From assembly GCA_943787785.1 (NCBI GenBank), contig CALSNT010000014.1:47920-111919 (forward strand): a DNA stretch of 64,000 nucleotides, written 5' to 3'. This DNA is from an uncultured Paracoccaceae bacterium (GTDB lineage: Bacteria > Pseudomonadota > Alphaproteobacteria > Rhodobacterales > Rhodobacteraceae). The notes beneath the pieces are model-generated. The model searched no databases. It saw nothing but the letters and a program-made list of their open reading frames with translations, and was not told where the DNA came from. Positions 6,616 through 16,084 of the stretch are shown here, piece by piece (position 1 is the stretch's first letter; each line of letters begins with the position of its first letter). Made by a program: the position numbers and the translations under genes.

Positions 6616-7947
6616 TCAGCCACGCCGCCCGGCGCGGGTCTCACGAATATCAACAGCATGTCGATACCACAGGTCGGCGGCGCGCAGAAAATGCGGGCGC
6701 GGCGTCGGGTGAAGCCAGCTGCGTCGCAGCCGTGTCGCGCGGTAGGTCGTGGCACCCCTTGGATCGCCCAATGCACCAAGCGCCGCTTTAGCCCCGAGAT
6801 AGGGCGCCATCACCGTGCCCGAGCCTGAGAACCCCATCGCCCAGTGCAGGCCCCGGTCGCTGCCAACGTTGGGCATGTGGTCGAAGCTGTATCCGGTGTT
6901 TCCCGACCAGACGTGGCTGAGACGCGCCTCGGCCAGCTCAGGCCAGACCTCCAGCATCGTGTCGCGCAGGCGGGCCGCTGCCAGTTCCGGCGCGATAGGG
7001 CGCATCGCAGCACGTCCGCCAAACAGGATGCGAGAGCCATCCGGGGAAAGGCGAAAATACGAGTGCCGTGCGCGGGTTTCCACCATCATCCGTTTGCCCG
7101 GCGCGATGTGCGCAATCAGATCGGGTGGCAAGGGTTCTGTCGCAATCAGAAAGCTCGGCAGCGGGAAGACGCGTGCCCGGTGCCAGTTGAACGCGCCTGT
7201 CGTGTAGCCATTCGTTGCCAGCAAGACCTGCGCCGCCCGGATCGCACGCTCGGGCGTTATAGCGCGAAAACCAGATTGGGTCCGTTCGAGCGATGTGACT
7301 GCACAATTGCCATGCACAGGGATTCCGCGCCGTCGCACGGCGGCGAACAGACCAGCATGAAAACGCGCCGGGTCGATCGCGCAATGCTGGGGGAACAGGA
7401 GTCCGCCGAAATAGCGCCCGGTGCGGATGTGATCGGCCAGCCCGTCACGTTCGACCACCTGAACAACAACGTCACTTTTGGCCTGCACAACTTTTGCCAA
7501 CTCTTTCTGGTTGTCAAAATGTGCTCTGGTCCAGGCGAGCTGAATGCGCCCGGTTTTCTGAAGTGTGCAGTCAATATTCTCGCTCGCAATCAGCGACTTG
7601 ACCCAGTCCATCGCACGGGTTGCCTCCGCGAAAATCCCATCTGCTGCTGATGCGCCGTAGGCTTTTTCCAATGCGTCCCAACCCAGCCGTGGATGTGCGC
7701 CAAACATACCACCATTGCGGGTTGAAGCACCTTGACCCGCTATTCCGGCATCGAGCACCACGACCGAAGCACCAGCGTCGTGGGCGGCAATCGCGCCCGA
7801 CAAGCCGGTGTAGCCGGCACCGATAACCAAAAGATCAGAAGAGTCCGGCGGTGCTTTCGGGCCACTTGCCGGTGCAGCTATCCCATCCCACCAATATGGT
7901 TGTCCGGGGCGCGCGTCGTTGGTCCAACGCAGGGGTGCCACGCTCAC
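6616..7947 (-). CDS. FAD-dependent amine oxidoreductase (DAO family)
   Basis: 443 residues with GTG start. The dinucleotide motif is LLVIGAGYTGLSGAIAAHDAG, followed by the DAO-family stretch GASTRNGGMFG, and near the C-terminus SGNTGYSFDHMPNVG and GFSGSGTVMAPYLG. Members oxidise secondary or primary amines (sarcosine, gamma-glutamylputrescine and similar). It is the last gene of an operon with a Rieske oxygenase and a small ORF, which suggests stepwise N-dealkylation of an N-methylated or quaternary amine. The substrate is inferred, not shown. Confidence 0.85.
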   Translation of the reverse strand: MSVAPLRWTNDARPGQPYWWDGIAAPASGPKAPPDSSDLLVIGAGYTGLSGAIAAHDAGASVVVLDAGIAGQGASTRNGGMFGAHPRLGWDALEKAYGASAADGIFAEATRAMDWVKSLIASENIDCTLQKTGRIQLAWTRAHFDNQKELAKVVQAKSDVVVQVVERDGLADHIRTGRYFGGLLFPQHCAIDPARFHAGLFAAVRRRGIPVHGNCAVTSLERTQSGFRAITPERAIRAAQVLLATNGYTTGAFNWHRARVFPLPSFLIATEPLPPDLIAHIAPGKRMMVETRARHSYFRLSPDGSRILFGGRAAMRPIAPELAAARLRDTMLEVWPELAEARLSHVWSGNTGYSFDHMPNVGSDRGLHWAMGFSGSGTVMAPYLGAKAALGALGDPRGATTYRATRLRRSWLHPTPRPHFLRAADLWYRHAVDIRETRAGRRG

Positions 7948-7948
7948 C

Positions 7949-8203
7949 TCAGGCCCCGTCCGGCAGGGGGGCTTCGCGGCCCAGCGCCACTAGCCGGGCG
8001 TTCAATTCGATGCGCTCCGTAGCATCCACCTGCAATGCAAAGACATAGGCATGGGTCAGATAAAAACATTCTGCCTCGCTGTCGCTGCCCGCCTGCACCA
8101 TATCAGCGGCCTCGGTATAAAGGGCAACCAACGCAGGCCAATCTCCCGCCGAATGCGCCGCCAGAAGCCGCGCGTCCAGATCGGCGGCCTCGCGTGTAAT
8201 CAG
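7949..8203 (-). CDS. Small hypothetical protein between Rieske oxygenase and FAD oxidase
   Basis: The coding frame runs to TGA 7949-7951 and gives a helical 84-residue protein (ADLDARLLAAHSAGDWPALVALYTEAADM) resembling a TPR-like helical repeat. No ATG, GTG or TTG lies near the gene boundary. A CTG at 8203-8201 overlaps the upstream stop as CTGA, imitating the common ATGA junction, and is my best start. A TTG at 8236 inside the Rieske gene is the alternative. Tight packing with both neighbours supports a real gene in the same pathway. Function unknown. Confidence 0.6.
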   Translation of the reverse strand: MITREAADLDARLLAAHSAGDWPALVALYTEAADMVQAGSDSEAECFYLTHAYVFALQVDATERIELNARLVALGREAPLPDGA

Positions 8204-9351
8204 CCCCGAGCCTCGGCCAGTTTCGAGGCCACCCAATGATGAAACAGATGCGTCGGCCCATCCATCGCGGGTGAGAATTTTCCACCGTCGAACATCGCCC
8301 CGTGTCGGCCCTTCTGCATGCCTTCGACGACGAAGATATCTTCCTCGAAAATTTCGCGCCATTGCCGGGTATTCTTGTCCCGTAACGCTTCGAGGTCTGG
8401 TGTCTCTTCAGGCGGGGAGGCGTAATAGATTTCCACATGCTCGATGGTTTCGCACGTGCTGACCGGCTCCAGCAGGATCGCATATGCGTGGTCTCGTTGG
8501 GCGGCAAACAGCACATTCGGAAACAACGAAATATATTCCGCGCCTTCATCCCACTTGTCGCTTAGGCCCCTGAAGTCCGGAAACACTTCACCACCCTCGC
8601 CGGTCAACTGGCGATAGACCAGAGTGCCCTGCCCCGAATATTCCCCCTGCTTTTCAATGTGATAATGATCTTCCAGCCGGGAATAACTGTTCAGACCGGG
8701 ATGTATCCACGGCAGATGATAGCTTTCGCAATAGTTCTCGACCGCCAGCTTCCAGTTCGTCTTTACCGGCAATTTGAAGGATGATCCCGGCCCGCCGTGA
8801 TACAATGGTTGGTCGTGCTCACTCCAGCGCGCAATCAGGTCGGCGTGAACCTCGGTAAACTCCGGCGCATTGCCGGAAATGTTGACGAAGACCACATCGC
8901 GCCAGACGAAGCTGCGGATCCGGATCAGCCCCAACTCGTCACGTTTGATATCCTCATGGATGTTGTTGCCCGGCCCGCCGACATGGGGCGTCGCGCGCAG
9001 ATCGCCGTTCAGCGCATAGCACCAGCTGTGATACGGGCAACGGATTGCGCCTTCGATCTTTTTTGCTTTGTCGATCAGGATCATCCCGCGATGACGGCAG
9101 GTGTTCTGGAACACTCCCAGTTCACCGGTTTTGTCTCGGATCATAACCAAAGGCATGCCGAGGAAGTCGATAGGCTTGGCATCGCCTGGCTCCGGCACAT
9201 CCTTGGCAAAGCCGATACCTGACCAGCTTTTGAACAGAACTGCGTTGCGTTCTTCGACGAACATCTGGTCCGAAACATAGTGTTCGTTCGGCAAGCCGCG
9301 CGCAGTTGCGACGGGTGTCATTACAGCATCGAGATCAGTGTGGGCACCCAT
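8200..9351 (-). CDS. Rieske non-heme iron oxygenase, alpha subunit
   Basis: 383 residues. The Rieske 2Fe-2S ligands are in CRHRGM and CPYHSW (CxH...CxxH). The mononuclear iron site is in ENYCESYHLPWIHPG, with a second carboxylate expected near the C-terminus. The family hydroxylates aromatics or N-demethylates quaternary amines such as betaines. The downstream FAD amine oxidase points to the latter. No ferredoxin reductase gene is adjacent, so electrons must come from elsewhere. A palindrome just upstream (9375-9398) is a candidate operator. Confidence 0.9.
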   Translation of the reverse strand: MGAHTDLDAVMTPVATARGLPNEHYVSDQMFVEERNAVLFKSWSGIGFAKDVPEPGDAKPIDFLGMPLVMIRDKTGELGVFQNTCRHRGMILIDKAKKIEGAIRCPYHSWCYALNGDLRATPHVGGPGNNIHEDIKRDELGLIRIRSFVWRDVVFVNISGNAPEFTEVHADLIARWSEHDQPLYHGGPGSSFKLPVKTNWKLAVENYCESYHLPWIHPGLNSYSRLEDHYHIEKQGEYSGQGTLVYRQLTGEGGEVFPDFRGLSDKWDEGAEYISLFPNVLFAAQRDHAYAILLEPVSTCETIEHVEIYYASPPEETPDLEALRDKNTRQWREIFEEDIFVVEGMQKGRHGAMFDGGKFSPAMDGPTHLFHHWVASKLAEARG

Positions 9352-9374
9352 GGAACGTCCTCCGCCAGAACCAC

Positions 9375-9398
9375 ATTATCGCGATAGTGTGCGATAAT
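9375..9398. promoter_or_regulatory. Palindromic candidate operator upstream of the Rieske operon
   Basis: ATTATCGC and GCGATAAT form perfect 8-bp arms around an 8-bp spacer, 24 bp upstream of the start codon of the oxygenase gene. This is the size expected for a GntR, TetR or LysR dimer site. No regulator gene is adjacent. Confidence 0.5.
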
Positions 9399-9542
9399 TT
9401 CGATTGCCGTCGCAATCCTCTCGGCAGACACGGAAATGGCCAAAAACGACATCCGGTTGAGTGGGTGACTTCGCAATCCCACTCAGGTGCGGCATCGTTA
9501 TTGCAGTCGTGACACCGCCGCATGACGTGTTAGCTTGCTGCC

Positions 9543-9840
9543 TTAATTGCTCATGATCTCATGCAGCGGGCTGCCAGCTGGTGGTGGCTTTCGGTCCAGC
9601 ATTTCATGCCAAAGATGAACCGCCACGGTGCGCGGCGTGATAAGGTTCGAAAGGTTCAGTTCTGGATCCATCAGCAGCGGTGTGTTTTGCGGATGGGCCG
9701 GCTAGAATGTGTCAATCGGCGCAACTTCAGGCCACAGATCCAACTCGTTTATGTCCGTGCCGACCGTATGAGCGCACACTGGCCGCGCGCATCGGCCCAA
9801 GTTTGGGTCCGTGCCAGAACATGTTGATGTCGACGGCCAT
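9543..9840 (-). pseudogene. Remnant of a glycosyltransferase gene
   Basis: From ATG 9840 the minus strand reads MAVDINMFWHGPKLGPM and on to RSYGRHGHK, a glycosyltransferase-like start (FWHGP.LGP...RSF.RHGH). After about 30 codons the frame ends. In a second frame the C-terminal part follows: WPEVAPIDTF, an in-frame TAG, PAHPQNTPLLMDPELN, then ITPRTVAVHLWHEML and a stop at 9543-9545. Both ends of one protein are present but the middle (roughly 200 residues) is gone, so this is an internally deleted, frameshifted remnant. The family call rests on remembered motifs. Confidence 0.6.
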
Positions 9841-9931
9841 GTTGATCTCAATTGCCGTTCGCGCCCAAGAGCATCAATTCACACTTTGGCATACCAGGTC
9901 AGAGCAAATAGCCATCTTCCAATAGGAAACT

Positions 9932-10007
<76 letters not shown>

Positions 10008-10071
10008 ATTGCCGTTTTAGATGGGTGATCCGAAATTAGCTGTCAAGCGGCGTGCCCGTCGCCATAGGGCA

Positions 10072-10203
10072 TCAAACCTTCGAAACGATGGTCCCGTCGT
10101 CCATCATATCCAGCTCGATCATGCCGCCTGGTTCGCCGTCTTCCATAGGCTCACACGCCGCCAGAGCCAACGTGAATGCCGCAATGATTATTCCCCGGAT
10201 CAT
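10072..10203 (-). CDS. Tiny lipoprotein
   Basis: 43 residues from ATG 10203, with AAGGGGG upstream. A short signal peptide (MIRGIIIAAFTLALAAC) ends in a lipobox LAAC at Cys17. The mature part is about 27 acidic residues (EPMEDGEPGG...). Similar micro-lipoproteins occur widely in Rhodobacteraceae with unknown function. It sits between gcvP and tRNA-Ala on the minus strand. Confidence 0.65.
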   Translation of the reverse strand: MIRGIIIAAFTLALAACEPMEDGEPGGMIELDMMDDGTIVSKV

Positions 10204-10350
10204 ACCGTTTCCCCCTTGATCGGCCGCAGCCGTGTAAACCTCCTGCGCCCGCAGGTACGATTTCCGTTCTAGTCACGGTGCGCGAAATCTCAACCGGCAA
10301 AGCGGCGCAGATTCAAAACCGTGGCGATGGCGCAACGTGTTGGTCGAATG

Positions 10351-13197
10351 CTACTCGGCCGCTTCCTCATAGCTATCCAGAGGTGGGCAAGTGCAGACCA
10401 AATTGCGGTCGCCGTAAACATTGTCCACCCGGTTGACTGGTGCCCAGTATTTGTCGACCCGGAAGGCCCCCGCCGGGTAACATCCCTGTTCGCGGCTGTA
10501 GGGGCGATCCCAGTCGCCGACGAGGTCCTCAACCGTGTGCGGCGCACGGCGCAGTGGGCTGTCTTCAGACGGGATCTCGCCCTTTTCAACTGCCGCGATC
10601 TCGGCGCGGATATCCAACATGGCATCGCAGAAGCGGTCCAACTCGGCTTTGGTTTCGGACTCCGTGGGTTCAACCATAAGGGTTCCGGCCACGGGCCAGC
10701 TCATGGTTGGGGCGTGAAAGCCGTTGTCGATCAGGCGCTTGGCGATGTCATCAACAGTAACACCAGCCTCGGCAAAAGGTCGTGTGTCGAGGATACATTC
10801 ATGGGCGACGCGGCCGCCCCGGCCTTTGAACAGCACATCGAACGCGCCCTCTAACCGCTTGGCGATATAGTTGCCGTTCAGGATCGCCACGCGGGTGGCT
10901 TGCGTCAGCCCGGCGCCGCCCATCATCAGGATGTAGGCCCAACTGATGGGTAAGATCGAGGCGGAGCCGAAGGGCGCGGAACTTACCGGTCCTTCCGCCC
11001 CGCCAGTTTCGGGATGCCCCGGCAGATGCGGAGCCAGATGCGCCTTGACGCCGATCGGACCCATGCCCGGCCCGCCGCCGCCGTGGGGGATGCAGAAGGT
11101 CTTGTGCAGGTTCAGGTGGCTGACATCTCCACCGATCTGTCCCGGCTGGACCAGCCCGACCATCGCGTTCAGGTTGGCGCCGTCGATGTAGACCTGTCCG
11201 CCATGATCGTGGGTGATCTGGCAGACCTCGCGCACGGTTTCCTCGAACACGCCATGCGTGCTTGGGTAGGTAATCATGCAGGCCGCAAGCGCGTCGCCCG
11301 CCGCTACGGCCTTGGCGCGGAAATCCTCGACATCCACGTCGCCATTCTCGGCAGATTTGACCACGACAACCTTCATCCCCGCCATCTGGGCGCTGGCCGG
11401 ATTTGTCCCGTGGGCAGACACTGGAATCAGGCAGATGTTGCGCCCGTCATCCCCGTTGGCCCGGTGATAGGCTGCAATGGTCAGCAGCCCGGCATATTCG
11501 CCCTGTGCGCCGGAGTTCGGCTGCAGTGACATGGCGTCATAGCCCGTGATCTCGCAAAGCTTCGCGGACAGGTCCGTCAACATCGCAGTATACCCTGCCG
11601 CTTGATCCACCGGGGCAAACGGGTGGATATGCGCAAACTCCGGCCATGTGATCGGCATCATCTCGGCAGCCGCATTCAGTTTCATCGTGCAGGACCCCAG
11701 CGGGATCATCGCTCGATCCAGCGCCAGATCACGATCCGCCAGACGGCGCATATAGCGCATCATCTCGGTCTCGGCCCGGTTCAGGTGGAATATCGGATGG
11801 GTAAGGTAATCACTGGCCCTGTGCAGATCTTTCGGCATCCGATAGTCCGGATCGGCCCCGTCATCGGCCCGCGTAATTCCGAACGCGCGCCAGACCAGTT
11901 CCAGCGTTTCGGGACGCGTCGTCTCATCCACCGATATGCCGATCTCGCCCTCCGGCAGAATCCGCAGATTCAACCCCAGCCCTTGCGCAGCGGCGTAGAT
12001 TTTCGCCTGCCGGTCCCCAACGCCGACCGTGATCGTGTCAAAGAATGACTTGGGCGAGACTTTGTAGCCTCCTGCCTCCAATCCCTCGGCCAGACGAACG
12101 GCTTTCAGATGCACCCGCTGAGCAATCGCTTTGAGCCCTTCCGGCCCATGAAACACCGCATAGAAACTGGCCATCACCGCCAGCAATGCCTGCGCCGTGC
12201 AGACATTCGAGGTCGCCTTTTCGCGCCGAATATGCTGTTCGCGGGTCTGCAGGCTCAGCCGGTATGCCTTGTTGCCGCGCGCATCTATCGACACGCCCAC
12301 CAGCCGCCCCGGCATCGTCCGCTTCATCGCATCCGAACAGGCCATATAGGCAGCGTGCGGCCCGCCATAACCCATCGGCACCCCGAACCGCTGAGTCGAG
12401 CCGACGGCGATGTCCGCCCCCATCGCGCCCGGTTCCTTCAACAGCGTCAACGCCAGCGGATCGGCGATCACAATTCCGACGGCCTTGGCCGCATGCAGCG
12501 CCTCGATTGCGCCGGTGAAGTCCATGAGATGCCCACGCGTACCGGGGTACTGGAACACAGCACCGAACACCGCTTCGGCATCCAGATCGGCCGGGTCGGC
12601 CACGACGATCTCGATCCCCAGCGGAGCGGCGCGGGTTTTCATAACCGCGATGTTCTGCGGATGGCACTCCTGATCGACAAAGAACGCCGTCGCCTTCGAT
12701 TTCGAGACACGCTGTGCCATCGCCATCGCCTCGGCGGCCGCAGTCCCTTCATCCAGCAGAGAGGCGTTGGCGACCGGCAGGCCGGTCAGATCGCAGATCA
12801 TCGTCTGATAGTTCAGCAACGCCTCAAGCCGACCCTGCGAAATCTCGGGCTGGTACGGCGTGTAGGCCGTATACCAAGCTGGGTTCTCCAGGATGTTCCG
12901 CTGGATCACCGGCGGCGTGACGGTGCCGTGATATCCCTGCCCGATCAGCGAGGTGAACAGCTGGTTCTTCGAGGCAACCTCACGTATGTAATAGAGCAAT
13001 TCGCGCTCACTCAGCGCCCGCCCGAACTCCAGCGGCTTTTCTTGCCGGATGCTTTTTGGGATCGTCTGGTCAATCAGATCGTCGAGCGTCTTCGCCCCAA
13101 CGACCTTCAGCATCTCGGCCATTTCGGCCGGCGAAGGTCCGATGTGGCGCCGGTTGGCGAAATCGTAGGGCTGATAGTCGGTTGGCGTGAAAGACAT
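10351..13197 (-). CDS. gcvP: Glycine dehydrogenase (decarboxylating), P-protein
   Basis: 948 residues, fused single-chain form. The PLP lysine lies in [21 protein letters not shown]. The N-terminal half carries HIGPSPAEM and GYYGTVTP-like motifs; the C-terminal half has [15 protein letters not shown]. It decarboxylates glycine and loads the aminomethyl group on GcvH. Start is ATG 13197 ([13 protein letters not shown]); an in-frame earlier ATG lies inside the VOC gene end. It is the last gene of the glycine-cleavage operon, controlled by the riboswitch upstream of gcvT. Confidence 0.97.
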   Translation of the reverse strand: MSFTPTDYQPYDFANRRHIGPSPAEMAEMLKVVGAKTLDDLIDQTIPKSIRQEKPLEFGRALSERELLYYIREVASKNQLFTSLIGQGYHGTVTPPVIQRNILENPAWYTAYTPYQPEISQGRLEALLNYQTMICDLTGLPVANASLLDEGTAAAEAMAMAQRVSKSKATAFFVDQECHPQNIAVMKTRAAPLGIEIVVADPADLDAEAVFGAVFQYPGTRGHLMDFTGAIEALHAAKAVGIVIADPLALTLLKEPGAMGADIAVGSTQRFGVPMGYGGPHAAYMACSDAMKRTMPGRLVGVSIDARGNKAYRLSLQTREQHIRREKATSNVCTAQALLAVMASFYAVFHGPEGLKAIAQRVHLKAVRLAEGLEAGGYKVSPKSFFDTITVGVGDRQAKIYAAAQGLGLNLRILPEGEIGISVDETTRPETLELVWRAFGITRADDGADPDYRMPKDLHRASDYLTHPIFHLNRAETEMMRYMRRLADRDLALDRAMIPLGSCTMKLNAAAEMMPITWPEFAHIHPFAPVDQAAGYTAMLTDLSAKLCEITGYDAMSLQPNSGAQGEYAGLLTIAAYHRANGDDGRNICLIPVSAHGTNPASAQMAGMKVVVVKSAENGDVDVEDFRAKAVAAGDALAACMITYPSTHGVFEETVREVCQITHDHGGQVYIDGANLNAMVGLVQPGQIGGDVSHLNLHKTFCIPHGGGGPGMGPIGVKAHLAPHLPGHPETGGAEGPVSSAPFGSASILPISWAYILMMGGAGLTQATRVAILNGNYIAKRLEGAFDVLFKGRGGRVAHECILDTRPFAEAGVTVDDIAKRLIDNGFHAPTMSWPVAGTLMVEPTESETKAELDRFCDAMLDIRAEIAAVEKGEIPSEDSPLRRAPHTVEDLVGDWDRPYSREQGCYPAGAFRVDKYWAPVNRVDNVYGDRNLVCTCPPLDSYEEAAE

Positions 13198-13214
13198 TGT
13201 TGGGCCTCCGGGGG

Positions 13215-13589
13215 TTAGGTCGATGCGCCATCCGGGGCGTGGCACAAAATGTTGAGCAGAGTTCCGGCGGGGTCGCGCACAAACAGACGGCGCACGCCCC
13301 AGGGTTCATCGACGGGCCCGTACTCCGGGTCGAGGCCCATGTCGGACAGCCGCGCACTGACCGGGCGCAGATCGTCCACCTCTATCGAGAGATCCGGCAT
13401 CGGCGCGCCCGATCCGCCCTCGCTGGCGAAGCTGATCTGCATCGGGCCGGGGGCCGCGCCTTGCAGGGTCGCGATGAATCCCTGATCCATGACAATTTTC
13501 AGGTCGAGCAGCCGTTCATAGAACGCCGCCAGCTCCTGCGGATCCCCGGTTTCAATATCGGCGACGATGCGCCGGACGCGAACGTTCAT
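13215..13589 (-). CDS. VOC (glyoxalase-fold) protein inside the gcv operon
   Basis: 124 residues. The VOC pattern is clear: [23 protein letters not shown] at the N-terminus and later [16 protein letters not shown]. The start ATG 13589 lies 2 nt after the gcvH stop and the gene ends 17 nt before gcvP, so it is part of the gcvT-gcvH-VOC-gcvP transcript. Substrate unknown. Its place suggests handling of a reactive by-product or cofactor intermediate of glycine cleavage, which is inference. Confidence 0.85.
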   Translation of the reverse strand: MNVRVRRIVADIETGDPQELAAFYERLLDLKIVMDQGFIATLQGAAPGPMQISFASEGGSGAPMPDLSIEVDDLRPVSARLSDMGLDPEYGPVDEPWGVRRLFVRDPAGTLLNILCHAPDGAST

Positions 13590-13591
13590 CC

Positions 13592-13951
13592 TCAGGCGAT
13601 GAACTTGTTGTAGTCGGCTTCGTCCAGCAATTCGTCGAGCACCGACAGATCCTCGATCTTCATCTTGAAGAACCACGCGTCGCCGGTGGGATCGTCGTTC
13701 ACTTTGCCGGGTTCATCAGCCAGCGGGCTGTTTACCTCGACAATCTCGCCATCTAGCGGGGCCAGGATGTCGGACGCGGCCTTAACGCTTTCGATCACCA
13801 CAATCTCATCGTCCTTGGTCACGGTCATCGGCACCTCGGGCAACTCAACAAACACCACGTCGCCCAGCTGCTCCGAAGCATGGGCGGTGATCCCGACCAC
13901 GACCAGATCATCCTCAACCCTCAGCCATTCGTGTTCTTCGGTGTATTTCAT
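13592..13951 (-). CDS. gcvH: Glycine cleavage system H protein
   Basis: 119 residues. The lipoylated lysine is in VIESVKAASDI. The N-terminus MKYTEEHEWLRVEDD and TAHASEQLGDVVFVELP are diagnostic. It shuttles the aminomethyl intermediate between P, T and L proteins. The gene lies 15 nt downstream of gcvT. Confidence 0.97.
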   Translation of the reverse strand: MKYTEEHEWLRVEDDLVVVGITAHASEQLGDVVFVELPEVPMTVTKDDEIVVIESVKAASDILAPLDGEIVEVNSPLADEPGKVNDDPTGDAWFFKMKIEDLSVLDELLDEADYNKFIA

Positions 13952-13966
13952 GTGAGTTCTCCCTGA

Positions 13967-15100
13967 TTATCGTTTGAATTGCGCCGGGCGGAACGGCATC
14001 TCTGCCACCGTGACCGGCAAGAGTTTTCCGCGCACCTCACCCAGAAGGACGGTGCCGACCTCTGCATGGGATGTTTCGACATAGCCCATCGAGACGGGTC
14101 GTTCGACGGTCGGGCCAAAAGCGCCAGAAGTTACGATACCCACCGGCGTGTCCGATCCTTCAACGAAAATCCGCGTCCCCTCGCGCATCGGCGCGCGCCC
14201 TTCGGGCAACAGGCCGACGCGGCGGCGCGATGCGCCGTTCGCCATCTCGTCCAGAATACGATCTGCACCGGGGAAGCCACCCTCTCGGTCACCGCCAGCG
14301 CGGCGCGCCTTCTGGATTGCCCAGGTCAAAGCCGCTTCAATGGGGCTGGTCGTGGCGTCTATGTCGTTGCCGTAAAGGCACAACCCGGCTTCAAGTCGCA
14401 GTGAATCCCGCGCGCCCAGACCAATCGGTTCCACATCGGGATGCGCCAGCAGTGCCCGCGCCAGATCCACCGCATTCGAATTGGCCACCGAGATCTCGTA
14501 TCCGTCCTCGCCAGTATACCCTGACCGGGACACAACGCACTCTGCCCCGGCAATCGTCATCTCGGCCACATCCATGAAGGCCATTTCCGCGACAGAGGGC
14601 GCGAGCAACGCGAGCGCGGCTTCCGCCGCAGGTCCCTGCAACGCCAGCAGGGCACGGTATTGCAGAACCTCGATCCGACACGACTCTCCCAAATGCGTCT
14701 GCATCCGGGCGATGTCAGCCTCTTTGCAGGCGGCGTTCACGACGACGAATATGTGATCCCCCATATTGGCCAGCATCAGATCATCCTCGATCCCGCCAGC
14801 CTCGTTGGTAAACATCGCATAACGCTGGCGCTTCTCGCCAAGGCCCAACACGTTCACCGGTACAAGTGATTCCAGTGCCAGCGCCGCGTCCTCGTACTTG
14901 CCCGACTTCGGCCAGACAACGACCTGCCCCATGTGCGAGACGTCGAACAACCCGGCGGCACTGCGCGTGTGCAGGTGCTCCTTCATCACGCCCAAGGGGT
15001 ATTGCACGGGCAATTCATAACCCGCGAACGGCACCATCTTGGCACCCAACTCGATGTGCAGATCGAAAAGCGGCGTTCGGTTCAGATCCGGCATTCCCAT
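13967..15100 (-). CDS. gcvT: Aminomethyltransferase, T protein
   Basis: 377 residues from ATG 15100 (or 375 from ATG 15094, whose spacing to AGGGG is better). Motifs include TPLFDLHIELGAKMVPFAGY, GLFDVSHMGQ, SRSGYTGEDGYEI and GARDSLRLEAGLCLYGND, all standard for GcvT. It releases ammonia and transfers C1 to tetrahydrofolate. First gene of the operon, preceded by a glycine riboswitch. Confidence 0.97.
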   Translation of the reverse strand: MGMPDLNRTPLFDLHIELGAKMVPFAGYELPVQYPLGVMKEHLHTRSAAGLFDVSHMGQVVVWPKSGKYEDAALALESLVPVNVLGLGEKRQRYAMFTNEAGGIEDDLMLANMGDHIFVVVNAACKEADIARMQTHLGESCRIEVLQYRALLALQGPAAEAALALLAPSVAEMAFMDVAEMTIAGAECVVSRSGYTGEDGYEISVANSNAVDLARALLAHPDVEPIGLGARDSLRLEAGLCLYGNDIDATTSPIEAALTWAIQKARRAGGDREGGFPGADRILDEMANGASRRRVGLLPEGRAPMREGTRIFVEGSDTPVGIVTSGAFGPTVERPVSMGYVETSHAEVGTVLLGEVRGKLLPVTVAEMPFRPAQFKR

Positions 15101-15128
15101 CCCCTGTCGTTCAACCGGATGATTGCCC

Positions 15129-15326
15129 GGCACTGTTCCCTGACACGCCTTGCGGGTGTCGCCAGTGCCCCCTCTGTCCCTTCGCCTGAGATCGCTATCC
15201 CTTCGGCGGGCCCTGTGGGGCCACTCTCCAGAGTCTGTGGTCAATGGCGGTCCTTGCGCCTGAGAGTTTACCGGGGCGGTTGCTCCTTCGGCATCGGATG
15301 AGTCCGATTCTCCCGTCACTGACCTG
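15129..15326 (-). promoter_or_regulatory. Tandem glycine riboswitch with expression-platform hairpin
   Basis: On the minus strand two glycine aptamers follow each other. The first (about 15241-15325) has GGGAGAAT, GCCGAAGGAGCAA and CTCAGGCGCAAGGACC. The second (about 15165-15232) has GGAGAGTGGCC, GCCGAAGGGATAGCGA and CTCAGGCGAAGGGACAGA. Downstream, GGCACTG (15169-15163) pairs perfectly with CAGTGCC (15135-15129) around an inner GACAC/GTGTC stem, a likely switching element. No U-tract follows, so control is probably not by simple intrinsic termination. Glycine should turn on gcvT-gcvH-VOC-gcvP. Confidence 0.9.
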
Positions 15327-15397
15327 ACCGGATTAGCCCGGCGAAGCGCGCCGGGCAAGTCTTGCGTTTAGCGCCGATCCGGGGCTTGGTTGCACAA

Positions 15398-15991
15398 ATG
15401 ACTGACCCGTTTTTCTTTGGCTATGGCTCGCTGGTGAATTCCGGCACCCATGCCTATCCCGAATTCCACCCCGCCACGCTGCCGGGATGGCGGCGGGCGT
15501 GGCGGCGTGCCCATGGCAGGCCGGCGGCTTTTCTGACAGTTGTGCGTGATCGGTCGACCAGTATCGATGGCGTCATCGCCTCGGTTCCCGGTGCGGATTG
15601 GCAAGCCCTCGACGAACGTGAGGGGGCATATGCCCGTATCCCCGCACCCGAGGTTCGCCACCCCCTACCCGGCCCGCTGGACCTTGCGGTTTACGCCATC
15701 GCCGAGCGCGCGCACGAAGACCCGACCGAGAGGAACCCGATTCTGCTCAGCTATCTCGATACGGTTGTGCAGGGATTTCTGACCCATTGGGGCCGCAACG
15801 GAGTGGACCGCTTCTTCGCGTCCACCGATGGCTGGAGCGCGCCTATCCTGAACGACCGCGATGCGCCAATTTATTCACGGGTCCAGAGGACTACCGAAGC
15901 CGAGCGTGATCTGGTCGATGCCCTGCTAGAATCAGTCAACGCCCGCCCTTTCCAAAGCGCGACCCCGGAAAACACATGGAGCGACGCCTGA
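15398..15991 (+). CDS. Gamma-glutamylcyclotransferase-fold protein
   Basis: 197 residues from ATG 15398. The N-terminal FFFGYGSLVNSGTH is the YGSL signature of the GGCT/AIG2 fold, followed by LPGWRRAWR and DWQALDEREGAYARI, where the Glu matches the catalytic glutamate position. Family members release 5-oxoproline from gamma-glutamyl peptides. The exact substrate is not readable. Divergent from the gcv operon. Confidence 0.8.
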   Translation: MTDPFFFGYGSLVNSGTHAYPEFHPATLPGWRRAWRRAHGRPAAFLTVVRDRSTSIDGVIASVPGADWQALDEREGAYARIPAPEVRHPLPGPLDLAVYAIAERAHEDPTERNPILLSYLDTVVQGFLTHWGRNGVDRFFASTDGWSAPILNDRDAPIYSRVQRTTEAERDLVDALLESVNARPFQSATPENTWSDA

Positions 15992-16084
15992 ACGCGCCGC
16001 TCCATTTCCATCAATGGTTCGAAATACCCCTGCCGGAAGCTCCCGCACTCAACGAATGCGCCGTCTCCGGCAGTAAGATCGCCG

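Noticed and set aside
12109..13218. A 369-codon open frame antisense to gcvP
   Set aside because: Lies fully opposite a strongly conserved gene in GC-rich DNA, where long antisense frames are common; no ribosome site or motif.
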